Origin: Larkinella soli
Lineage (GTDB): Bacteria; Bacteroidota; Bacteroidia; Cytophagales; Spirosomataceae
Direction: 5' to 3'
DNA length: 64,000 bases
Assembly: GCF_003703975.1 (NCBI RefSeq)
Contig: NZ_QTJY01000005.1
Location: 282,664-346,663, forward strand
The notes under the pieces are model-generated. The model was given only the letters and a program-made list of their open reading frames with translations. It was not told the DNA's origin and ran no database searches. Shown here in pieces: positions 17,332 through 25,239 of this stretch. Position 1 is the stretch's first letter; every line of letters begins with the position of its first letter. Made by a program: the position numbers and the translations under genes.

Positions 17332-19713
17332 TTATTCACTTCGAAGGCTTTTGACCGGGTTCATCAGGGCGGCTTTGACACTCTGAAAACTGACGGTCAG
17401 GAAGGCGATCAGAATTGCGGTAGTCCCGGCGAGGGCGAAGACCCACCACGGAATGTCTTCATGGTATTCGAAATTCTGAAGCCAGCGGTTCATGACCCAC
17501 CAGGCCACCGGCGAAGCAATCCCGATGGCGATCAGCACCAGCCGCAGAAAATCCTTCGACAGCAGCCCCACGATGCTGGTCACCGACGCGCCCAGCACCT
17601 TCCGCACGCCGATTTCCTTCGTGCGCTGCTCCGCCGTAAAAGCCGCCAGCCCGAACAGGCCCAGACACGCGATGAAGATCGCCAGCACGGCGAAGTAGTT
17701 CGCCAGCGACCCGACCACCTGCTCGCTCCGGTACATCTTCTGGTACTCCTGATCGGCAAAAGAGTAGGTAAACGGAAACTCGGGATTCAGCTGACGACAC
17801 AGCTTTTCGAGGCTGGCCAGCGCCTGCCGGGTCTGGCCGGGCTGTGTCCGGACGAGCAGGTTACCGTAACCGTCCTGTTCGCCCAGCCGGATGATCAGCG
17901 GCTGGATCGGTTCGTGGAGCGACTGGAAATGGAAATCCTGCACCACCCCGATGATTTTCCCTTTTCGACCCCAGAAGGTCAGCGGTTTTTCGACGGGATT
18001 TTTATAACCGATCCGGCGGGCCGCCTGCTCGTTGATGATGTACCCGACCGAGTCGGTGGCAAAGGCACGCGAGAAATCCCGGCCGGCCAGCATCTTGAGT
18101 TTCAGGACCTCCGCCATGTCGTAACCGGCCGGCACCTGCGAAAACTCGATGCTGACGTTGGGGTCCTTGCCCTCCCAGTCGACCCCGCCGGTGCTGCTGC
18201 CGATGTCGGTCGGCTGGCTGCCCATCCGGGTGACCGCCTGGATGCCCGGACTTCGCTGCAGTTCCTGCTTCAGCGTCGCATATTTGGGCAATAGCTGTCC
18301 CTCCAGCGGCACATAAATCAGGTTCTCCCGTTCGAGGCCCAGGTTTTTGGTCTGAATGTAGTTCACCTGCCGGTAGACCACGACGGTGCCGATGATGAGC
18401 AGCATCGAGATCACAAACTGCACGACCACCAGCCCCTGCCGGAACAGGGCGGCTCCCGGACGGAATTTCAACGTCCCTTTCAGCACCTTCACGGGCCGCA
18501 GCGACGACAGGAACAAAGCCGGGTAGCTGCCCGAGAAGAGGCCCGTCAGGAGTACCACGCCCCCCAGCGCCAGCAGGAAGTCCGGCTCCGCGAACGGCAT
18601 GGCGATCTTTTTGTCGGTGAGCTGGTTGAAGGCCGGCAGCAGCAGCCAGATGATGACCAGCGCCACCATCACGGCCATCACGGCCAGCAGAACCGCTTCG
18701 CCGATAAACTGGCCGATCAGCCCGGCCCGTTCGGCGCCGACGACCTTGCGGATGCCGACCTCCTTGGCGCGTTTGGCCGAGCGGGCCGTCGCCAGGTTCA
18801 TGAAGTTGATGCAGGCGATGATCAGGATAAAGACGGCCACCACGCTGAACAGCCGCACGTATTCGATCCGTCCGCCGGTGATTTCGCCGTTCTCGGTTTC
18901 TGAGTGCAGGTAGGACTCTCCGAACGGCTGTACGAACAGTTCGATGTCGAACCGGGATAGCTTTTTGGGATCGATGCCCTTGTTGTAAGTCCGAAGAAAG
19001 TGGCGGATCTTTTGCTGGAAGGCCGCCACGTCGGCGTCGGGCCGCAGCATGAGGTACGCCCGCGGGCCGTTGTTGCCCCAGTCTCTGGCCCAGGGGTTAC
19101 GCTTCAGGAAGTCCTCCCAGGGCAGCAGAAAATCGTATTTCTCGGAAGAGTTATCGGGAATATTCTCAAAAACGCCCGTCACCTGATAACTGTCTTTCGC
19201 GTCGATCCGGATGGACTTGCCGACGGCGGCTTTGGGGCTGCCGAAGTAGTTCTCGGCCAGTTTCCGCGAAATGGTGACACTCGTCGGACTCTTCAGGGCC
19301 GCTTCCGGCGAACCCGCCACGAGGGGAACGCTGAACATCCGGAACCAGTCGACGCCGGCCCAGCGGCCCTTCTCCTTATTGGCCTTATTGCCCACCTCGA
19401 ACGTCAGATCCTCGTCCCAGCTGTAGCCGGCCGCGTAGACGATCTCGGGAAACTTCTTCGGCATTTCGAGGGCGATCAGCCCGGGTGTGGCCGGGAAGGC
19501 GATGCGCTTCCCGTCATAGAGCTGGCGTTCCATGATCCGGTAGAGCTGCGGGCCGTTGGCATGGTACTGATCCACACTCAGCTCATCGCGCACCCAGAGG
19601 AAGATGAACAGGCTACAGGCCAGGCCCAGCGCCAGACCCAGAATGTTGATGGCCGAAAACGTCTTGTTTCGCCAGAAGTTGCGAAGGGAGACAAGGAGGT
19701 AGTTGCGGATCAT
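17332..19713 (-). CDS. P3: double-FtsX ABC permease, close duplicate of P4
   Basis: The 793-residue paralogue starts at 19713 (MIRNYLLVSLRNFWRNKTF); the longer frame runs back into the repeat element and was rejected. It has the full eight-helix layout with coupling motifs EVGIRKVVGAE and EIGVRKVLGAS. It is closest to P4: the DNA around helix 2 is identical for 74 bp (18797-18870 against 21674-21747), and the second periplasmic domains share LTFWGRKGKIIGVVQDFH and VRTQPGQT. The family ending AALMNPVKSLRSE is present. It stands 162 bp downstream of the 99-aa gene, with a repeat element between, so it may be the last gene of a P4-99aa-P3 transcript. Confidence 0.92.
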   Translation of the reverse strand: MIRNYLLVSLRNFWRNKTFSAINILGLALGLACSLFIFLWVRDELSVDQYHANGPQLYRIMERQLYDGKRIAFPATPGLIALEMPKKFPEIVYAAGYSWDEDLTFEVGNKANKEKGRWAGVDWFRMFSVPLVAGSPEAALKSPTSVTISRKLAENYFGSPKAAVGKSIRIDAKDSYQVTGVFENIPDNSSEKYDFLLPWEDFLKRNPWARDWGNNGPRAYLMLRPDADVAAFQQKIRHFLRTYNKGIDPKKLSRFDIELFVQPFGESYLHSETENGEITGGRIEYVRLFSVVAVFILIIACINFMNLATARSAKRAKEVGIRKVVGAERAGLIGQFIGEAVLLAVMAVMVALVIIWLLLPAFNQLTDKKIAMPFAEPDFLLALGGVVLLTGLFSGSYPALFLSSLRPVKVLKGTLKFRPGAALFRQGLVVVQFVISMLLIIGTVVVYRQVNYIQTKNLGLERENLIYVPLEGQLLPKYATLKQELQRSPGIQAVTRMGSQPTDIGSSTGGVDWEGKDPNVSIEFSQVPAGYDMAEVLKLKMLAGRDFSRAFATDSVGYIINEQAARRIGYKNPVEKPLTFWGRKGKIIGVVQDFHFQSLHEPIQPLIIRLGEQDGYGNLLVRTQPGQTRQALASLEKLCRQLNPEFPFTYSFADQEYQKMYRSEQVVGSLANYFAVLAIFIACLGLFGLAAFTAEQRTKEIGVRKVLGASVTSIVGLLSKDFLRLVLIAIGIASPVAWWVMNRWLQNFEYHEDIPWWVFALAGTTAILIAFLTVSFQSVKAALMNPVKSLRSE

Positions 19714-19751
19714 AGGGTCCGGGGTGATCGTTAAGGTTGAAGGTTTAAAAA

Positions 19752-19874
19752 CACCACCCCCCTGCCCCCCCTCCTTACCAAGGAGGGGGAGGGCGCTGCC
19801 GGTTTCCAATAACTGCGAAGCCACCCCCTCCTTAGCAAGGAGGAGTCGGACCGGCGCTCCGGCCGGGGGGTGGT
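19752..19874. repeat. GC-rich dispersed hairpin element (CCACCCCC family)
   Basis: The left arm (ACCACCCCCCTGCCCCCCCT, then CTTACCAAGGAGGGGGA) and the right arm (CCACCCCCTCCTTAGCAAGG to CCGGGGGGTGGT) are inverted relative to each other. They flank a core GGGCGCTGCCGGTTTCC through ACTGCGAAGCC at 19791-19822. The same arms and core recur at 22632-22824, 37475-37596, 40264-40368, 50880-50986 and 63552-63740. It fills the gap between P3 and the 99-aa gene and may act as an RNA hairpin or attenuator. Confidence 0.85.
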
Positions 19875-19875
19875 T

Positions 19876-20175
19876 TCAGACTTCGGCCAGCATCAGCTTT
19901 CGCTGGAGGGCCAGGTCCTCGCGCTTCACGAAGGTGATCGGCACGAACTGATCGGTGGGTGAGCCGATGTAATACAGCGTCCAGTCCTGATCGTAATGCG
20001 CCAGCATCTGCTGAATGCATTCCACCCGGTTGATATTCGGGAGGTTGCAGTCTTCCCAGTAGAACAGCTCGACGCGGTAGTGCAGGGCCTGTTTCTTGCC
20101 GTTGATGGTCACTTCGATCTCGATTTCCTGCTTACCGGGCAGGGTCGGAATAGGAATGGCGATATGTGCTGACAT
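19876..20175 (-). CDS. 99-aa protein of unknown function inside the permease array
   Basis: This short protein has no signal peptide and no membrane segment, so it is probably cytoplasmic. The N-terminal half is beta-type and charged (KQEIEIEVTINGKKQALHYR). The middle has FYWEDCNLPNINRVEC with two cysteines, followed by the helix IQQMLAHYDQDW. The end reads YYIGSPTDQFVPITFVKRED. I recognise no family. It starts 36 bp downstream of P4 on the same strand and precedes P3, so it is likely co-transcribed with permeases of the P3/P4 pair. A cytosolic accessory of the transporter is one option, without direct evidence. Confidence 0.75.
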   Translation of the reverse strand: MSAHIAIPIPTLPGKQEIEIEVTINGKKQALHYRVELFYWEDCNLPNINRVECIQQMLAHYDQDWTLYYIGSPTDQFVPITFVKREDLALQRKLMLAEV

Positions 20176-20211
20176 AGTGGTATGAGATTGGTATTGAACA
20201 GGTTAAAAAAT

Positions 20212-22569
20212 TCATTCGGAACGTAAGGATTTCACCGGATTCATCAGAGCCGCCTTGACGCTCTGGAAACTGACGGTCAGCAGCGCAATCAATACCGCCA
20301 TCAGCCCTGCGGTCAGGAACGCCCACAGCGGCACGTCGATGCGATAGGCGAAGTCTTCCAGCCACTGCTTCATGGCCCACCAGGCAATCGGCGAGGCAAT
20401 CCCGATGGCGATCAGCACCAGCCGCAGAAAATCCTTTGACAGCAGCCCCACGATGCTGAACACCGACGCGCCCAGCACCTTCCGCACGCCGATCTCCTTC
20501 GTCCGCTGCTCGGCGGTGAACATCGCCAGCCCGAACAGACCCAGACACGCGATGAAGATCGCCAGCACGGCGAAGTAGTTCGCCAGCTGACCGATCAGCG
20601 TTTCGCTCTTGTACTGCTGCTCGAACGTTTCGTCGGCAAACTTGTAGCTGAACGGATACGCCGGATTGTATTTGGCGGCCAGTTTCCGCAGACTCGCCAC
20701 GGCCTGCTCGGTCTGACCGGGCTGAGTCCGGACAAGCACGTTGCCGTATACGCCCTTATCCATCCGCAGAATCAGCGGTTCGATGGCGACCCGCAGCGAG
20801 TTGATATGGAAGTTCTTCACCAGCCCGATGATCTTGCCCTTGCGGCCCCAGAACGTCAGGTCCTGCCCGACCGGGTTTTTCATGCCCATGCGCCGGGCGG
20901 CTTCCTCGTTGAGGATGTAGTTGGTGCTGTCCACGACCCGGTCGCGGGAGAAATCCCGGCCGTCGATGAGCTGAATATTCATCGTTTTGAGGAAGTCGTA
21001 AGTAACCGGCATCTGGGTGAACAGCGTCTTGTCGTCGGGGTCTTTGCCCTTCCATTGCACCCCGACGGTCGAATTGCCGATCTCCATCGGGTTGGAACCG
21101 GAAGCCGAAACCGTCTGAACTCCCGGCGATTGCTGAAGTTCCTGGCGGAAGATGTCGTAGTTTTTAGGCAGGTCGCCCTCCAGCGGCACGAAGATGAGGT
21201 TCTCCCGGTTCAGGCCGAGGTTTTTGTTACGGATAAACCGCACCTGCTCCCCGGCGATCAGCGTGCCGATGATCAGCAGCAGCGACAGCATGAACTGGAA
21301 CACCACCAGCCCCTGCCGGATGAACACGGCCCCGGCTTTGAACCGCAGGGTGCCCTTCAGGACCTTCACGGGCTGGAGCGACGACAGGAACAAAGCCGGG
21401 TAGCTGCCCGAAAGGATGCCGGTCACGAGCGTCAGCCCCAGCAGCGTGAGCCAGAAGGACGGGTTGTCAAACTGAACCGTCATCTTCTTGTCGGTCAGCT
21501 GGTTAAAGATCGGCAGCAGCAGCTTTACGACCACCAGGGCCAGCATCAGCGCCAGCAGGGCCGTCAGCACCGCTTCGCCGATGAACTGGCCGATCAGGTA
21601 ACCTTTCTCCGCCCCGACGACCTTGCGGATGCCGACTTCCTTGGCGCGTTTGGCCGAACGGGCCGTGGCCAGATTCATGAAGTTGATGCAGGCGATGATC
21701 AGGATAAAGACGGCCACCACGCTGAACAGCCGCACGTATTCGATCCGCCCGCCGTCAGGTTTGCCGTTGGTGAACTTCGAATACAGGTAGCCGTCCCGGT
21801 AGGGATACAGGAAGGTGGTGATGGTCGTCACCTTCTTGTCATGCTTCCGGACGAAGTTCAGAATGCGTTCGTTGGCCTTCTCCACGCTGGCGTTGGGCCG
21901 TAGCAGGGCGAAGGTCCGGATGCCGTTGTTGTCCCAGTGTTTGAGCCACTCGTTTTCCTTCTCGAACGGCTCTACCGGCATGACAAACTCAAACTTCAGC
22001 GAGGAGGTTTCGGGGATGTCCTTCACTACGCCGGTCACCTGGCGGTCTTCCTTGTTGTCGACGCGGATCATGCGCCCGAGCACATTCCGGCTGCCGAACA
22101 GCCTCATCGCCACTTTCTCCGAGATTACGATGGAGGTCGGCCCGACGAGCGCCGTCCCGGGGTTGCCCTGCACGAGCGGGAAGCTGAACATCCGAAACAG
22201 ATCGGGTCCGGCAAACCGGCCCTCTTCCTTGTAGGCCTTTTCGCCTACGGTCAGCAGGTGTTCCTCTTCCCAGGTAATCTTCACGGCACGCTCCACTTCC
22301 GGCACCTCGGCCACCAGCGCGGGGGCCAGCGGGCCGGGCGTCGCCGGGGTAGTGCTGATCTCATTGCCGGTCCACTGCTGGTTTTCCAGCACCTGATACA
22401 GCCGGTCGCCGTTGGCGTGAAACCGGTCGATGCTCCGTTCGTCCTGCACCCACAGCAGGATCAGCAGGCTACACGACATCCCCAGCGCCAGCCCCAGGAT
22501 ATTGATCAGCGAGAATGCCCGGTTTTTAACCAAATTCCGCCAGGCGATTTTAAGGTAGTTGCGAATCAT
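20212..22569 (-). CDS. P4: double-FtsX ABC permease, close duplicate of P3
   Basis: At 785 residues this is the shortest of the sixteen, starting MIRNYLKIAWRNLVKNRAF. The coupling motifs are EVGIRKVVGAE after helix 2 and EIGVRKVLGAS after helix 6. The stretch from helix 6 to helix 7 is nearly residue-for-residue the same as in P3 (ANYFAVLAIFIACLGLFGLA; KDFLRLVLIAIGIASP). The first periplasmic domain differs more (LTVGEKAYKEEGRFAGPDLF), as does the C-terminal end of the second one. This is the pattern expected if the membrane core is held constant while the periplasmic parts diversify. It opens a transcription unit with the 99-aa gene; upstream lie 255 bp with repeats and no promoter I can defend. 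Confidence 0.92.
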   Translation of the reverse strand: MIRNYLKIAWRNLVKNRAFSLINILGLALGMSCSLLILLWVQDERSIDRFHANGDRLYQVLENQQWTGNEISTTPATPGPLAPALVAEVPEVERAVKITWEEEHLLTVGEKAYKEEGRFAGPDLFRMFSFPLVQGNPGTALVGPTSIVISEKVAMRLFGSRNVLGRMIRVDNKEDRQVTGVVKDIPETSSLKFEFVMPVEPFEKENEWLKHWDNNGIRTFALLRPNASVEKANERILNFVRKHDKKVTTITTFLYPYRDGYLYSKFTNGKPDGGRIEYVRLFSVVAVFILIIACINFMNLATARSAKRAKEVGIRKVVGAEKGYLIGQFIGEAVLTALLALMLALVVVKLLLPIFNQLTDKKMTVQFDNPSFWLTLLGLTLVTGILSGSYPALFLSSLQPVKVLKGTLRFKAGAVFIRQGLVVFQFMLSLLLIIGTLIAGEQVRFIRNKNLGLNRENLIFVPLEGDLPKNYDIFRQELQQSPGVQTVSASGSNPMEIGNSTVGVQWKGKDPDDKTLFTQMPVTYDFLKTMNIQLIDGRDFSRDRVVDSTNYILNEEAARRMGMKNPVGQDLTFWGRKGKIIGLVKNFHINSLRVAIEPLILRMDKGVYGNVLVRTQPGQTEQAVASLRKLAAKYNPAYPFSYKFADETFEQQYKSETLIGQLANYFAVLAIFIACLGLFGLAMFTAEQRTKEIGVRKVLGASVFSIVGLLSKDFLRLVLIAIGIASPIAWWAMKQWLEDFAYRIDVPLWAFLTAGLMAVLIALLTVSFQSVKAALMNPVKSLRSE

Positions 22570-22631
22570 CTATTTGTTGTTTTTTTATGTGTTCAGTTTT
22601 TTGGGCGGTTAATGGCGGCCGGCTTTTACCG

Positions 22632-22824
22632 CCACCCCCTACAGGAGCTTAGCTCCGCTTGCCTGGCTCCGCCGGATTCAACTCCCCCTTTAGGCCGGGC
22701 CGTCGGTGCGGGGCCGGGGTGAACCACCCCCGGCCCCGCCTTACCAAGGAGGGGAGCGCTCCGCCATGTTCGGCCATCTGCGAAGCCACCCCCTCCTTTT
22801 GAAGGAGGGGGCCGGGGGGTGGTC
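22632..22824. repeat. Tandem pair of GC-rich dispersed hairpin elements
   Basis: The right part (22721-22824) has the standard arms (AACCACCCCCGGCCCCGCC and GGGGCCGGGGGGTGGTC) around the core GAGCGCTCCGCCATGTTC through CTGCGAAGCC. The left part (22632-22715) is a degenerate copy starting CCACCCCCTACAGGAG. The right end abuts the TGA of P5 directly. Together they fill most of the 255-bp gap between P5 and P4. Confidence 0.8.
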
Positions 22825-25227
22825 TCACTCCGACCTCAGACTTTTCACCGGGTTCATCAAAGCCGCCTTGATGCTTTGGAAACTGATGGTCAGCAGGGCG
22901 ATCAGCAGCGACAGCAGACCGGCGGCCACGAAGATGCCCAGGCCGATGGACGTGCGGTAGGCGAACTCCGACAGCCAGTCGTTCATCAGCCAGGCCGCCA
23001 GCGGAGCGGCCAACACGATGGCGACCAGCACCAGTCCCAGAAAATCTTTGGTCAGCAGAAAAACGATGGTCGACACGTCCGCGCCGAGCACCTTGCGGAT
23101 GCCGATTTCGCGGGTCCGCCGGGCCACCGTGAACGAGATCAGCCCCAGCAGCCCCAGCGATGCGATGAAGATCGCCAGCCCGGCAAACAGGCCGAACACC
23201 TGCCCGAACTGCTGCTCCGACCGGTATTGCTCATTGAAATACGCGTCCAGGAAAAAGTATTCGAACGGATTTCCCGAAAAGGCCCTCTCGAATTCCCGCC
23301 CGACGGCCTCGATCGTGCCGGGCAGGTTCGCCGTTTTCACCTTCAGGGAGTAATAGTGCAGGTCTTCGAACGACCTCGCGTTGCGGTACAGCGAGATAAA
23401 GATCATCGGGTCTTTCGCCAGTTTGAGTCCCTGCTGGTGAAAGTCCTTCACCACCCCGATCACGTGCGCCGTGTCGCCCGAGATGATTTCCCGGTTCAGC
23501 GCTTCGGCGGGGGAACGGAAGCCGAAGGTCTTCACAGCCGTCTCGTTCAGCAGCACCGCCGTCGAGTCGGTCCCGAAGGTGCGGTCGAAATTGCGCCCGG
23601 CCACCAGCCCGATTTTATAATTATCCAGAAAATCATGGTCGATGGCGGTAATGAACATCGTGTTGGTCCCGCCGTCGGTCCGGTCTTTTCGCCGGAAGCT
23701 GCTCGTCCAGAGGATTTCCGTTCCCGGCACGTAAGCCGAACCCGTGACGCCGGTCGCCAGATTTTCCCGCTGAAGGGTCTGTCTGAACGTCTCCGAGCGG
23801 GTCCGGAACGAAGCATCGATCACCCGGGGCGCCCGCACCACCAGCGTCTGCTCCTTGTCGAAGCCCAGCGATTGTTCCTGCATGAACCGGAGCTGTTTGT
23901 AGACCGTCAGCGTGCCGATAATCAGCATCACCGAGGCCGCAAACTGCACCACGATCAGGCCCTGCCGCAGCAGAACGCCCCGCGCCGTCTGCGCAAACCG
24001 CCCCTTCAGTACCGCAATCGGTTCGTAATCCGACAGCACGAAGGCCGGATACAGGCTCGACAGCAGCGTGCCGAAGAAAAATACCAGCATACCGTTGACC
24101 CACAATTGGTTTTCAAATAACTGCCCAAACGTCAGGGGCTTACCCGTCAGCTCGTTGAAAACCGGGAGCAGCCCGGCTACCAGCCCGACGCCCACCGCCA
24201 GCGCCAGCAGGTTCAGCAGCAGCGACTCGAAGATAAACTGCCGGATCAGGCTGGCGCGCATCGCCCCGACCACCTTCCGCACGCCCACCTCCTTGGCCCG
24301 GTCGAGGGCGCGGGAGGTGGAGAGGTTGATGTAGTTGATCCAGGCGATGATCAGGATGGCGAAGGCCACCCAGACCAGAAACTGCACCGTCCTGCCGTTG
24401 CCGTTCACCTCGGCCTCCTGGTTCAGGTGCGATTCGAGGTGGATGGAGCGAAGGGGTTGCAGCAGCGCAATGGCCCGGTTGCCTGACCGGCGGTACCAGT
24501 CGCCGTTGTACTTCATAAACATATCCGGCAGCCTGGCCTCCAGCTTCTGCGGGTCGGCGCCGGGGCGCAGCTTCACGTAGGAGAAGAAGTCGTACCAGCC
24601 CCAGCTCGTCCGGGCCTGCGGCTCGGTGCGGTAACTGAACAGCAGGTCGATTTCGAGGTGCGAATTTTTCGGGTAATCCTTAAAAACGCCCGTCACCAGA
24701 TAGGAACTCGTGTCCAGCTTCACCATCCGGTTCAGCGGGTCCTGCCCGCCGAAATACTTCCGGGCCGTGGATTCCGACAGAACCACCTTCTTCGTCCCGA
24801 CAAGCGCCGTTTTCGGGTCGCCCTTCAGCAGACCGATCTGAAAGAAAGTCAGCGCGTTGGAGTCGGCGAAGAAATAGTTCGTCTCGCGGAAGAACCGGTC
24901 GCCGAAGCTGACCACCCCGCTGTTGGCGTCATATAGCCGGCAGTAGTCCTCGACCTCCGGGTAATCCTTCTTCATCGTCGGAACGATGGCCGGGTACGAG
25001 GTCGCCGACCGCCAGGCCAGCTTGCCGTCCTGGTAGTTGTCAAGCTCGATCCGGTAGATGCGTTCGGCGTCCGGGTGGAAGTCGTCGTAACTCTTCTCGA
25101 AAGTAACATACAGCCCGATGACCATGCAGGCGGCCATGCCCACCGACAACCCCAGCAGGTTGATCAGCGAGAAGAACGGCTGGTTGCGGAAGTTCCGCCA
25201 GGCGATTTTCAGGTAGTTCCGGAACAT
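22825..25227 (-). CDS. P5: double-FtsX ABC permease, last gene of the P10-P5 run
   Basis: An 800-residue paralogue starting MFRNYLKIAWRNFRNQPFF. Together with P11 and P15 it forms a subgroup in which the helix 2 end reads IIAWINYINLSTSRALDRAKEVGVRKVVGA (AW in place of AC). The second periplasmic domain has the DFHQQ signature (VIGVVKDFHQQGLKLAKDP). Its C-terminal part is the most deviant of the subgroup: TREIGIRKVLGADVSTIVFL for the coupling motif and AAPLAAWLMNDWLSEFAYR near helix 7. It lies 12 bp after P6 and ends a chain of six closely spaced permeases; a repeat element follows the stop codon immediately and may mark the transcript end. Confidence 0.92.
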   Translation of the reverse strand: MFRNYLKIAWRNFRNQPFFSLINLLGLSVGMAACMVIGLYVTFEKSYDDFHPDAERIYRIELDNYQDGKLAWRSATSYPAIVPTMKKDYPEVEDYCRLYDANSGVVSFGDRFFRETNYFFADSNALTFFQIGLLKGDPKTALVGTKKVVLSESTARKYFGGQDPLNRMVKLDTSSYLVTGVFKDYPKNSHLEIDLLFSYRTEPQARTSWGWYDFFSYVKLRPGADPQKLEARLPDMFMKYNGDWYRRSGNRAIALLQPLRSIHLESHLNQEAEVNGNGRTVQFLVWVAFAILIIAWINYINLSTSRALDRAKEVGVRKVVGAMRASLIRQFIFESLLLNLLALAVGVGLVAGLLPVFNELTGKPLTFGQLFENQLWVNGMLVFFFGTLLSSLYPAFVLSDYEPIAVLKGRFAQTARGVLLRQGLIVVQFAASVMLIIGTLTVYKQLRFMQEQSLGFDKEQTLVVRAPRVIDASFRTRSETFRQTLQRENLATGVTGSAYVPGTEILWTSSFRRKDRTDGGTNTMFITAIDHDFLDNYKIGLVAGRNFDRTFGTDSTAVLLNETAVKTFGFRSPAEALNREIISGDTAHVIGVVKDFHQQGLKLAKDPMIFISLYRNARSFEDLHYYSLKVKTANLPGTIEAVGREFERAFSGNPFEYFFLDAYFNEQYRSEQQFGQVFGLFAGLAIFIASLGLLGLISFTVARRTREIGIRKVLGADVSTIVFLLTKDFLGLVLVAIVLAAPLAAWLMNDWLSEFAYRTSIGLGIFVAAGLLSLLIALLTISFQSIKAALMNPVKSLRSE

Positions 25228-25239
25228 GATACACAGGGT

